NCBI GenBank assembly: GCA_963771845.1
Contig: CAVYVC010000009.1
Span: 166,154 to 230,153 of the forward strand
DNA length: 64,000 nucleotides
Direction of reading: 5' to 3'
Source: VAZQ01 sp963771845
GTDB lineage: Bacteria > Pseudomonadota > Alphaproteobacteria > Rhizobiales > Xanthobacteraceae
The position numbers were made by a program, and so were the translations under genes. Shown piece by piece: positions 26,060-32,603 of the stretch; position 1 is the first letter of the stretch; every line of letters starts with the position of its first letter. Under the pieces are notes generated by a model. That model was not told where the DNA came from and did no database searches. It saw only the letters and a list, made by a program, of their open reading frames with translations.

Positions 26060-26190
26060 TAAAAGAGCCCTGGGGGCTGGGGATCAGCTCGACCAGGGCT
26101 CCGATCTGCTGCATTCCCCCGAACACACCAGAAGGGGATGCAGCGATCGCCGCCTAGACTGCCCCCTTTCCGGGCCGCCGTCGAGAGGGG
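26060..26190 (-). ncRNA. Small-RNA-like unit D
   Basis: Minus strand: CCCCTCTCGACGGCG near 26190, a GCAGTCTAGG segment matching unit C, a hairpin GCTGCATCCCC..TTCTGGTGTGTTCG..GGGGGAATGCAGC, then the stem GAGCCCTGG / CCAGGGCTC and TTTTA. Hairpin loop sequence TTCTGG-GTGT is shared with unit C although the stem bases differ, a covariation-like pattern. Confidence 0.6.
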
Positions 26191-26372
26191 TGAAGCAGTT
26201 GTGGTATATCTCGGCAGTTGGCGGAGATGGTCCGAAGGGCCCGCAACGTGCGTTCAGGTTGCTCAAAAACATCCGCAACGTGGAAGCTGTTGCACGTGGA
26301 TAAGCGGCGGATTACGCGCTATCCGCCTCCGGCGGATCAGCGCTAATCTAATCCGCCCTACGACGCGTCCAG

Positions 26373-26639
26373 CTACCAGCGGCCTCCGCGACGGACGAGC
26401 CGCAGAACAATCAGCAGCAGGACGGCGCCCAGCGTGGCGGAAATGATATCGCCCAAAATGCTGCTGCCGAAATGCAGTCCAAGCCGCGGAAAGAGCCAGT
26501 CGCCGAGCAAGGCGCCGACAATGCCGAGGCAGATATCGGCGACAAGACCGTAACCCGTGCCACGCACGAGATGACCGGCCAGCCATCCTGCGATGAGACC
26601 GACAACGAGGATAACGAGAAGACTTTGATCCGATACCAT
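26373..26639 (-). CDS. GlsB/YeaQ/YmgE-family membrane protein
   Basis: 88 residues from the internal Met (MVSDQSLLVILVVGLIAGWL), which gives the normal family length; a longer frame upstream is not needed. Three hydrophobic segments with the family glycine motifs: VGLIAGWLAGHLVRGTGYGL, VADICLGIVGALLGDWLF and SILGDIISATLGAVLLLIVL. The family is transglycosylase-associated by name and is stress-induced in several bacteria; activity unknown. No EcfG site with correct spacing is present upstream (a TGAAC..CGTTT pair has only 14 bases between). Confidence 0.88.
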   Translation of the reverse strand: MVSDQSLLVILVVGLIAGWLAGHLVRGTGYGLVADICLGIVGALLGDWLFPRLGLHFGSSILGDIISATLGAVLLLIVLRLVRRGGRW

Positions 26640-26712
26640 GGCGCCCCTCTTGCTGCATGCCCAAACGGGTTGATCGGGAAGGTTCACGCTTCCGCGCTAT
26701 CAAGGCAAGAGG

Positions 26713-27384
26713 CTATTCGCGCCCTCCATCCCTAACCTTCGGCAGGAAAGGCTTCGCCGCAGCGACCATCACCTTCGACGGCGCGGGCGCGGGCGTCCTT
26801 TCACGCAACGTCGCAAGCAGCATCTGGTCATCGCCGCCCTCGCGCGGCGCGCGCCCGACATATTCCACACGCACGCGTGCCGTACCATGGTGATAGAAGT
26901 CGAGTGCCCTTGCGGCACCAACTGATAGGTCGACCAGGCGGTTGCGTACAAACGGGCCGCGATTGTTGACCCGCACAATGATGGAGCGGCCATTGTCGAG
27001 ATTGGTCACCCGCGCATAGCTCGGCAGCGGCATGGTCGGATGCGCCGCTGAAATGCCGTTCATGTCGTAGCGCTCACCGTTTGCGGTCAGGCCGCCATGA
27101 AAGTCCGGTCCATACCAGGACGCGATGCCTTCCGCGCGATAGGAAGGATCCTCGGCCGGCACATAGGTGCGCCCACGCACGGTGTAGGGCTTGCCGACGG
27201 TGAATCTCCCCGTGCTCGCCGTGATTTCTGCAACCTGCTCATCGTCATCGGCGTATCTGGCGCCCACGCCGTCGGCGTATTTAGCGCCCAAAGGCGAGCA
27301 CTGGGCGAGCGCAAGGGCAGCGGATGCGAGCGCCGCCGCTCGCGTCAGCCTGGCAACAATTTGCCGTACGAAATGTCGGTTCAT
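26713..27384 (-). CDS. rlpA: RlpA-like septal lytic transglycosylase-type protein
   Basis: 223 residues from the second Met (MNRHFVRQIVARLTRAAALA). Signal with Cys at LALAQCSPLG; Gln at -1 is atypical for a lipobox, so lipidation is uncertain. The double-psi beta-barrel follows: GIASWYGPDFHGGLTANGER, YDMNGISAAHPTMPLPSYAR, VTNLDNGRSIIVRVNNRGPF, RLVDLSVGAARALDF. These contain the Asp and His of the RlpA active site. No SPOR domain is present. It cleaves denuded peptidoglycan strands in relatives. It is the first gene of the conserved core block. Confidence 0.85.
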   Translation of the reverse strand: MNRHFVRQIVARLTRAAALASAALALAQCSPLGAKYADGVGARYADDDEQVAEITASTGRFTVGKPYTVRGRTYVPAEDPSYRAEGIASWYGPDFHGGLTANGERYDMNGISAAHPTMPLPSYARVTNLDNGRSIIVRVNNRGPFVRNRLVDLSVGAARALDFYHHGTARVRVEYVGRAPREGGDDQMLLATLRERTPAPAPSKVMVAAAKPFLPKVRDGGRE

Positions 27385-27449
27385 GCCCCCCAGCCCCGGC
27401 GTTCTGTGGCATTCGATCACGGCGGGATTGGGACATCCGAATCACCAGA

Positions 27450-27812
27450 TCAGGGCATGCGGGCGATGGAATCGAGACCGATGCGCAGATACTCCGCAAG
27501 CCGCACCGTCTTGCCCATCAGATAGATCACCTGATCATCGGGATCGACATATTTCGAGCAGGTTTCGAGCGCCCTGGGATAAGAGTGCTCAAAGTCGCCG
27601 CGACCGAGCAGCATGAGGGCGATCAGGTCTCTGCGCGCCGCGTCGCTCAAGCCGTAGAGGTAATCCGAGAGCGCACGACGCTCGGGATCATTGATGACGT
27701 CCTCGGCGGATTGTGCGCTGCCTTGAGCAGCTCTTGCCTGGCGTGTCTCGGACAGCCGATCCAGCAAAATGATGACTTCCTCCACCTGGACGGGCGTGAT
27801 GGCGCTGAGCAT
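27450..27812 (-). CDS. DUF3775-family protein
   Basis: 120 residues with the family features: an N-terminal helical segment (VEEVIILLDRLSETRQA), then DPERRALSDYLYGLSDAARR and DLIALMLLGRGDFEHSYPRA, and a C-terminal YLMGKTVRLAEYLRIGLDSI. Soluble and acidic. Function unknown. Lies between rlpA and the MerR regulator on the same strand. Confidence 0.7.
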   Translation of the reverse strand: MLSAITPVQVEEVIILLDRLSETRQARAAQGSAQSAEDVINDPERRALSDYLYGLSDAARRDLIALMLLGRGDFEHSYPRALETCSKYVDPDDQVIYLMGKTVRLAEYLRIGLDSIARMP

Positions 27813-27880
27813 GACCGGCGCGACTCCCCGGATCAGCCTAGCAGCAGGTGGTGAGGCGCGCGAATCCTGCTTTGCACCGC

Positions 27881-28369
27881 CTAATCCTTGGCCGCGTCAT
27901 CGAGCAGCCGGCGGCATGCAAGAAGCTCGCTGAGCGCCTCCTGTAATTGGCGCCGATGTTGCGGTGAAAGCGCTCGCGGGTCTTGCACGCGCACATGGTC
28001 GCGATCACGCACGAGCGCGCCCGGCGCGTCTGTGCTCTCGCTCCGCTCGGCTGCCGGCGCTGGTTCCTCAACGAATCCGCGCGGCGGTTGCGGCGCGCCA
28101 GGCTGCCAGACCGTGCGCACAAAAGGCTCGCCTTGCTCGCGCAAAATGCGCTGGACGCCCCGAACCGTGTAGCCCTCGCTGTAAAGCAGATGCCGGATGC
28201 CGCGGAGAAGGTCGAGGTCCGAAGGGCGATAATAACGCCGTCCTCCGCCCCGCTTCATCGGCCTGATCTCATGGAAGCGGCTTTCCCAGAACCGCAGCAC
28301 ATGCTGGGGAATTTCAAGCTCCGCGGCGACCTCGCTGATGGTGCGGAATGCCTCCGGCGCCTTGTCCAC
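27881..28369 (-). CDS. MerR-family transcriptional regulator
   Basis: 162 residues. N-terminal winged helix: TISEVAAELEIPQHVLRFWE, FHEIRPMKRGGGRRYYRPSD, LDLLRGIRHLLYSEGYTVRG, VQRILREQG. The C-terminal half is Pro/Arg-rich without metal-binding Cys, ending in a helix (RRQLQEALSELLACRRLL). It follows ihfA by 30 bases, an arrangement conserved in the Bradyrhizobium group. Target genes unknown. Confidence 0.9.
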   Translation of the reverse strand: MDKAPEAFRTISEVAAELEIPQHVLRFWESRFHEIRPMKRGGGRRYYRPSDLDLLRGIRHLLYSEGYTVRGVQRILREQGEPFVRTVWQPGAPQPPRGFVEEPAPAAERSESTDAPGALVRDRDHVRVQDPRALSPQHRRQLQEALSELLACRRLLDDAAKD

Positions 28370-28399
28370 CGCGATTATGCTCCTGCGCCGTGGGGCCGA

Positions 28400-28717
28400 T
28401 TATTTTTTCTCTTCGGCCGGCGCCGGCGCGACATTGATGCGCTGCTTGAGAATTGCAGAAGGCTTGAACACCATCACACGACGCGGCGAGATCGGCACTT
28501 CCTTGCCGGTCTTGGGATTGCGTCCGACGCGCTGGCCCTTGCTGCGCACCACAAACGACCCGAACGAGGATAATTTGACCGTTTCGCCGCGCTCCAGGCA
28601 GTCGGTGATTTCCTTCAACACCAACTCAACCAGGGTTGCCGACTCGGTGCGCGACAATCCAACACTCTGGTAGACCGCCTCGCACAAATCCGCCCGCGTG
28701 ACCGTTTTTCCTGCCAT
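28400..28717 (-). CDS. ihfA: Integration host factor subunit alpha
   Basis: 105 residues. MAGKTVTRADLCEAVYQSVG, LVLKEITDCLERGETVKLSS, FGSFVVRSKGQRVGRNPKTG and KEVPISPRRVMVFKPSAILK cover the DNABII fold. The RNPKTG tip with its intercalating Pro is intact. Partner of IhfB in DNA bending for recombination, replication and sigma-54 promoters. A short Ala/Pro/Glu/Lys tail is normal for alphaproteobacteria. Lies between fabH and merR. Confidence 0.95.
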   Translation of the reverse strand: MAGKTVTRADLCEAVYQSVGLSRTESATLVELVLKEITDCLERGETVKLSSFGSFVVRSKGQRVGRNPKTGKEVPISPRRVMVFKPSAILKQRINVAPAPAEEKK

Positions 28718-28836
28718 CGCCCAGCCCGCCTTTGGCGATCCATATATCTCTCTGAATTATCAAACGATATTAGGTTGGCGCGAGACGGTCAACGGGGCGC
28801 TTTAGCTCTCCCCGCAGGGAAAGGCCGAAATCGCAC

Positions 28837-29823
28837 TCACCAGCGCGCCAGCACTGCGCCCCAGGTAAAGCCGCCGCCCATGGCTTCCATCATGACCAGA
28901 TCGCCACGATTGATCCGGCCATCACCAACAGCGCATGTGAGAGCCAGAGGAATGGAGGCGGCCGAGGTGTTGCCATGTTTGGCGACCGTGGTGATCACCT
29001 TTTCCGGGGGTATGCCGAGCTTCTTTGCGGAATCGTCGATGATCCGCTGGTTCGCCTGATGCGGCACGAACCAATCGATGTCGGCCGCCGTATAGCCCGC
29101 CGCCTTGAACGTATCTTCAATGACGTCGGTTATCATCGCGACCGCGTGCTTGAACACCGCCCGTCCTTCCATGCGAAGATGGCCCACGGTCTGGGTGGAA
29201 GATGGCCCGCCATCAACGTAGAGCTTGGACTTGTGACGGCCGTCAGAGCGCAAGCTCGCGCTCAGAATACCGCGATCCTCCCGTGTGCCCGGCTCTGACC
29301 GCGCCTCGAGCACGACGGCGCCGGCACCGTCGCCGAACAGAACGCAGGTCGCGCGGTCGTTCCAATCGAGGATGCGGGAGAACGTCTCCGAGCCGATGAC
29401 CAGGGCGCGCTTAAATGCACCCGATTTGAACAGACCATCGACCGTCGCAAGCCCAAACACAAATCCCGAGCACACCGCCTGCAGATCGAAAGCGGCGCCG
29501 TGCGTGATACCGAGGCCCGCCTGGACGGAAACGGCGCTGGCCGGAAACGTATTGTCCGGCGTCGAGGTTGCAAGCACGATCAGATCGATGGATTGCGCAT
29601 CGATGCCGGCTGCGGCAAGCGCCGCGCGCGCGGCCTTGAGCGCCATCTCGGAAGTCGTTTCGCCCTCGGCCGCAATGTGGCGTTCGCGAATACCGGTGCG
29701 CTGCCGGATCCACTCGTCCGACGTGTCGACCATCTTTGAGAGCTCGGAATTGGTCAGAACACGGCTTGGGAGATAGCTGCCACATCCAAGCACGACCGAA
29801 CGCGTCACTGTCACGATGCCCAA
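28837..29823 (-). CDS. fabH: 3-oxoacyl-ACP synthase III (FabH)
   Basis: 328 residues. It condenses acetyl-CoA with malonyl-ACP to start fatty-acid synthesis. Catalytic triad visible: Cys118 (DLQAVCSGF), His255 (WFVPHQAN), Asn285 (KHGNTSAAS). N terminus VVLGCGSYLPSRVLTNSELS and TSDEWIRQRTGIRERHI are typical. It overlaps the end of plsX by 13 bases, so the two are translationally coupled. The plsX-fabH-ihfA-merR order is standard for this group. Confidence 0.96.
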   Translation of the reverse strand: MGIVTVTRSVVLGCGSYLPSRVLTNSELSKMVDTSDEWIRQRTGIRERHIAAEGETTSEMALKAARAALAAAGIDAQSIDLIVLATSTPDNTFPASAVSVQAGLGITHGAAFDLQAVCSGFVFGLATVDGLFKSGAFKRALVIGSETFSRILDWNDRATCVLFGDGAGAVVLEARSEPGTREDRGILSASLRSDGRHKSKLYVDGGPSSTQTVGHLRMEGRAVFKHAVAMITDVIEDTFKAAGYTAADIDWFVPHQANQRIIDDSAKKLGIPPEKVITTVAKHGNTSAASIPLALTCAVGDGRINRGDLVMMEAMGGGFTWGAVLARW

Positions 29824-30872
29824 CTCCGCGGCACATTCGGCGTTGCTGGGGACTCCGGTGGCTTTGCCAGGGTCTGCCCGACTTTCGCAAGCAGTTCGTG
29901 TTGCACCATCTCATGCCCAATATCGATGGCGCAGGCAAAACCTTCCGCATCGGTTGCGCCGTGGCTCTTGATGACAATGCCGTTGAGACCAAGGAACACG
30001 CCGCCATTGGACTTGCGCGGATCCATCTTGTTGCTGACCGCCCGAAACGCGCGGCGCGCCAGCAAATAACCTAGCCGGGTCGCAATGGTGCGGTTGAGCT
30101 CCTGTTTGAGGAGGTGAGCAAGCTGGCGCGCGGTACCCTCGGCGGCTTTGAGTGCAATATTGCCGGTAAAGCCCTCGGTCACGACCACGTCAGCCGTCCC
30201 CTTGCCGATGTCATCGCCCTCGACGAAGCCGACGTAAGCGAGCTTCGGCCATTGCGCTTCGCGCAGCATCTGGCCGGCGCGGCGAACCTCCTCCAGTCCT
30301 TTCGCCTCTTCAACCCCGATATTGAGCAGGCCAACGCTTGGTTTTTCGATGCCGAGGAGAACCCGCGCCATGGCGCTCCCCATGGCCGCGAGGTTGACGA
30401 GGTGGCGCGCGTCGGCGCCGATCGAAGCCCCGAGATCGAGCACGATGGATTCCCCGCGCAGCGTGGGCCAGATTGCTGCAATGGCCGGGCGCTCAATTCC
30501 AGGCATGGTTTTGAGCTCGAACTTCGCCATTGCCATGAGCGCACCGGTGTTGCCGGCCGAGACCGCTACATCGGCTGAGCCCTTCTTCACTGCATCGATT
30601 GCCAGCCACATCGACGATTTCCAGCGTCCCTTGCGCAAGGCCTGGCTGGGTTTGTCGTTCATCTTGATGGCCACGTCCGTATGGACGATCTCGCAGTTCG
30701 CTTTGAGTTGCGGCCGGGTATCGAGCAGAGGCGCAAGGACCGCGCGATCGCCGAACAGCAAAAATTCGCTGTCGGGATAGCGTGCAAGGCACAATTCCGC
30801 TCCGGGAACAACCACCGCAGCCCCATGGTCCCCCCCCATGGCGTCAAGCGCGATGCGGATTTTACGGGGCAT
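29811..30872 (-). CDS. plsX: Phosphate acyltransferase PlsX
   Basis: 353 residues from MPRKIRIALDAMGGDHGAAV; the upstream in-frame Met lacks family sequence. Converts acyl-ACP to acyl-phosphate for phospholipid synthesis. Hallmarks: DAMGGDHG, VSAGNTGALMAMAKF, RPAIAAIWPTLRGESIVLDL, GLLNIGVEEAKG, VVTEGFTGNIALKAAEG and GVFLGLNGIVIKSHGATDAE. The last about 15 residues overlap fabH. DUF177 gene lies 49 bases upstream; rpmF, which separates them in many bacteria, is absent here as is usual in this lineage. Confidence 0.96.
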   Translation of the reverse strand: MPRKIRIALDAMGGDHGAAVVVPGAELCLARYPDSEFLLFGDRAVLAPLLDTRPQLKANCEIVHTDVAIKMNDKPSQALRKGRWKSSMWLAIDAVKKGSADVAVSAGNTGALMAMAKFELKTMPGIERPAIAAIWPTLRGESIVLDLGASIGADARHLVNLAAMGSAMARVLLGIEKPSVGLLNIGVEEAKGLEEVRRAGQMLREAQWPKLAYVGFVEGDDIGKGTADVVVTEGFTGNIALKAAEGTARQLAHLLKQELNRTIATRLGYLLARRAFRAVSNKMDPRKSNGGVFLGLNGIVIKSHGATDAEGFACAIDIGHEMVQHELLAKVGQTLAKPPESPATPNVPRSWAS

Positions 30873-30921
30873 GGCGCAACAATACCGCGTCGGCGGCTGA
30901 ACGCACAACGGGGGCCGCCAT

Positions 30922-31482
30922 TCAGCTTCGCTCGCCGCCTCGATCCTTTCTCAAGGCGGCAAGCGCCGCGAACGGATGTGCATTATCGTCACCCGCGCTG
31001 GGCGCCTGGAACACGGTTCCCGGTTTCCGGGGATAGGGATCAATGCCCAGGATAAGATATTCGGCAGCGATGGCTGCAAGGTCGACCGTGCCCTCGACCA
31101 GGGCTTCGGCTGCATCCCCAAGGGGGACTTCGATTTCTGTCGCCTCGTGTTTCCCCGCTTGAGGCGAAGGAACGAACACAAGATCGACAGCTTCATCCAC
31201 TTCGTTTTCCATGGGGTCGAGGGTGACGACGCAAGTCTGACCGACCGTCGCCGAGACCCCGCCCACGACATGCAAGCCACTGCGCCCATGGCGGGTCACA
31301 TCGAAGCTCGCTTCAAGCCGTCGCAGGCTCACAAGGCCCGCCAGCGCGGCAACGGCTTCACGCTCCCGCTCATCGGGAGTGAGATCGATGTGCAATCCTG
31401 CCTCCGGCACATCGGAGACGGAGAGTGGAACGTGCCAGCGGTTGAGGGCTGCCGCTGCCCCCTTGGTCCTGCGCTTACTCAT
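30922..31482 (-). CDS. DUF177/YceD-family protein
   Basis: 186 residues. The C-terminal half carries the YceD pattern: GQTCVVTLDPMENEVDEAVD, an acidic EIEVPLGDAAEALVEGTVDL, AAEYLILGIDPYPRKPG. In other bacteria the family is linked to 23S rRNA accumulation and lies next to rpmF-plsX. The zinc-binding Cys pair seen in some members is reduced to one Cys. It overlaps the chaperone gene upstream by eight bases. Confidence 0.9.
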   Translation of the reverse strand: MSKRRTKGAAAALNRWHVPLSVSDVPEAGLHIDLTPDEREREAVAALAGLVSLRRLEASFDVTRHGRSGLHVVGGVSATVGQTCVVTLDPMENEVDEAVDLVFVPSPQAGKHEATEIEVPLGDAAEALVEGTVDLAAIAAEYLILGIDPYPRKPGTVFQAPSAGDDNAHPFAALAALRKDRGGERS

Positions 31483-32029
31483 GGTCGGCAGCCATTTTCA
31501 GCAGCCGTTGCGGATCGGGGAAGCTGATCTCGCCCTGCTCAAATCCGCCCTGCCCCGCCAGCTCACGCACAACCTGTCGGCTGTAGAGGGCCAAACGCCC
31601 AGCATTGTCCGGTTGCAACGCTTCCGCAAAGACGTTGCGTCCAAGGGCAAAGACCAGCTCGTTCGGATCGGAGGCCGCAAGGGCCGTCCGATACACCGCC
31701 TGCCGGCCATAAAACGCCTCTCCTATTCGACGCATCTTCCGGGGCACCGCGAGATCGCCGATTCCCATCTCCCGCATGGTAGCATCCATGTCACCGCAAA
31801 AAAGATCGAACAGCTCCTGGCCCAATTGCAGGCTTTCTGCCTTCCCATCCTGCAGATGATGCAAAACAAGCACGATATGGAGCATGAGCATCTCCAGCCG
31901 GCCGCCCACGGTATCGGGGACGCCGTAGCTGCGGTAAAATGCCGGCGCCCGAGCCTGCGCCACGATGGCGCCATAGAGAGCAGCAATTCTGCCGGATTGG
32001 GGGCTAGGGGCAAATCTACGGAATATCAT
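31475..32029 (-). CDS. Ubiquinol-cytochrome c chaperone (CBP3 family)
   Basis: 184 residues. MIFRRFAPSPQSGRIAALYG, IVAQARAPAFYRSYGVPDTV, GGRLEMLMLHIVLVLHHLQD, LGQELFDLFCGDMDATMREM and MRRIGEAFYGRQAVYRTAL are the family's conserved helices. Homologues help assemble the cytochrome bc1 complex. It begins the run of overlapping genes down to merR. A large palindrome lies just upstream of its start. Confidence 0.93.
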   Translation of the reverse strand: MIFRRFAPSPQSGRIAALYGAIVAQARAPAFYRSYGVPDTVGGRLEMLMLHIVLVLHHLQDGKAESLQLGQELFDLFCGDMDATMREMGIGDLAVPRKMRRIGEAFYGRQAVYRTALAASDPNELVFALGRNVFAEALQPDNAGRLALYSRQVVRELAGQGGFEQGEISFPDPQRLLKMAADHE

Positions 32030-32056
32030 TGGGTTAGCTCGCAGCTCCGGCCGGAA

Positions 32057-32106
32057 GCCCCCACCCTAGCCCTCCCCCGCGCGGGGGAGGGTTAGGGTGG
32101 GGGGGC
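32057..32106. repeat. REP-like palindrome between divergent genes
   Basis: A near-perfect 24-base-arm palindrome centred at 32080/32081: CCCCCACCCTAGCCCTCCCC against GGGGAGGGTTAGGGTGGGGG with one mismatch. It separates the divergent CBP3-type and bamE genes. A degraded relative occurs at 34841-34880. Confidence 0.85.
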
Positions 32107-32141
32107 TCAAACGGAGACAATCAGACAGCGTTATCAGTGAT

Positions 32142-32603
32142 ATGGGGATGGCTGTTCCGATAGCGAAATGGACCCGAGCGCCGCGTTTGGCCGCTGCGCT
32201 GAGCACAGCCGTATTGTTGACGTTCGGCCTTTTGCTGGGCGGCTGCTTCTCCGAAACTTATCAGAAAGGGTACATCGTACCCGATGGGGCGCTGGAGCAG
32301 ATTCCAATTGGCTCAACCCAGGAGCAGGTTCTGCTCGTGCTTGGCACGCCCTCGACCGTCGCAACGGTCAATGGCGAGGTGTTTTACTACATCTCCCAGC
32401 GTGCCGTGCGGCCCATCGGTTTCATGCCGTCACAGATGACGGATCAACGGGTGGTCGCGGTCTATTTCGACAAGCATAAGAGGGTGGAACGCCTTGCCGA
32501 CTACGGCTTGAAAGATGGGCGAGTGTTCGATTTCATCAGCCGCACAACCCCCACCGGCGGCAAGGACACCGGCTTCATCACAGGAATGTTCAAGATCTTC
32601 TAG
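32142..32603 (+). CDS. bamE: Outer-membrane assembly lipoprotein BamE (SmpA/OmlA)
   Basis: About 153 residues. The start is one of two close ATGs (32142, 32148). Lipoprotein signal AAALSTAVLLTFGLLLGGCF with Cys in LLGGC. The mature part: GYIVPDGALEQIPIGSTQEQ, VLLVLGTPSTVATVNGEVFY, YISQRAVRPIGFMPSQMTDQ, RVVAVYFDKHKRVERLADY. Part of the BAM complex for outer-membrane protein insertion. The C terminus is longer than in enteric BamE. Convergent with hppA: the stop codons overlap within CTAG. Confidence 0.93.
   Translation: MGMAVPIAKWTRAPRLAAALSTAVLLTFGLLLGGCFSETYQKGYIVPDGALEQIPIGSTQEQVLLVLGTPSTVATVNGEVFYYISQRAVRPIGFMPSQMTDQRVVAVYFDKHKRVERLADYGLKDGRVFDFISRTTPTGGKDTGFITGMFKIF

Noticed and set aside
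25466..26190. Possible CRISPR array because of four spaced repeats
   Set aside because: Repeat units are about 130 bases, irregularly spaced and end in terminators; no short direct repeats with uniform spacers and no cas genes.
26640..26690. EcfG promoter upstream of the GlsB-like gene
   Set aside because: The pair TGAAC/CGTTT on the minus strand has only 14 bases between the boxes and a mismatch in the -35.
27813..27880. Possible tRNA between DUF3775 and merR
   Set aside because: The 68-base gap lacks a TpsiC-like GGTTCGAAT box and a plausible acceptor stem. No tRNA or rRNA gene was recognised anywhere in the window.
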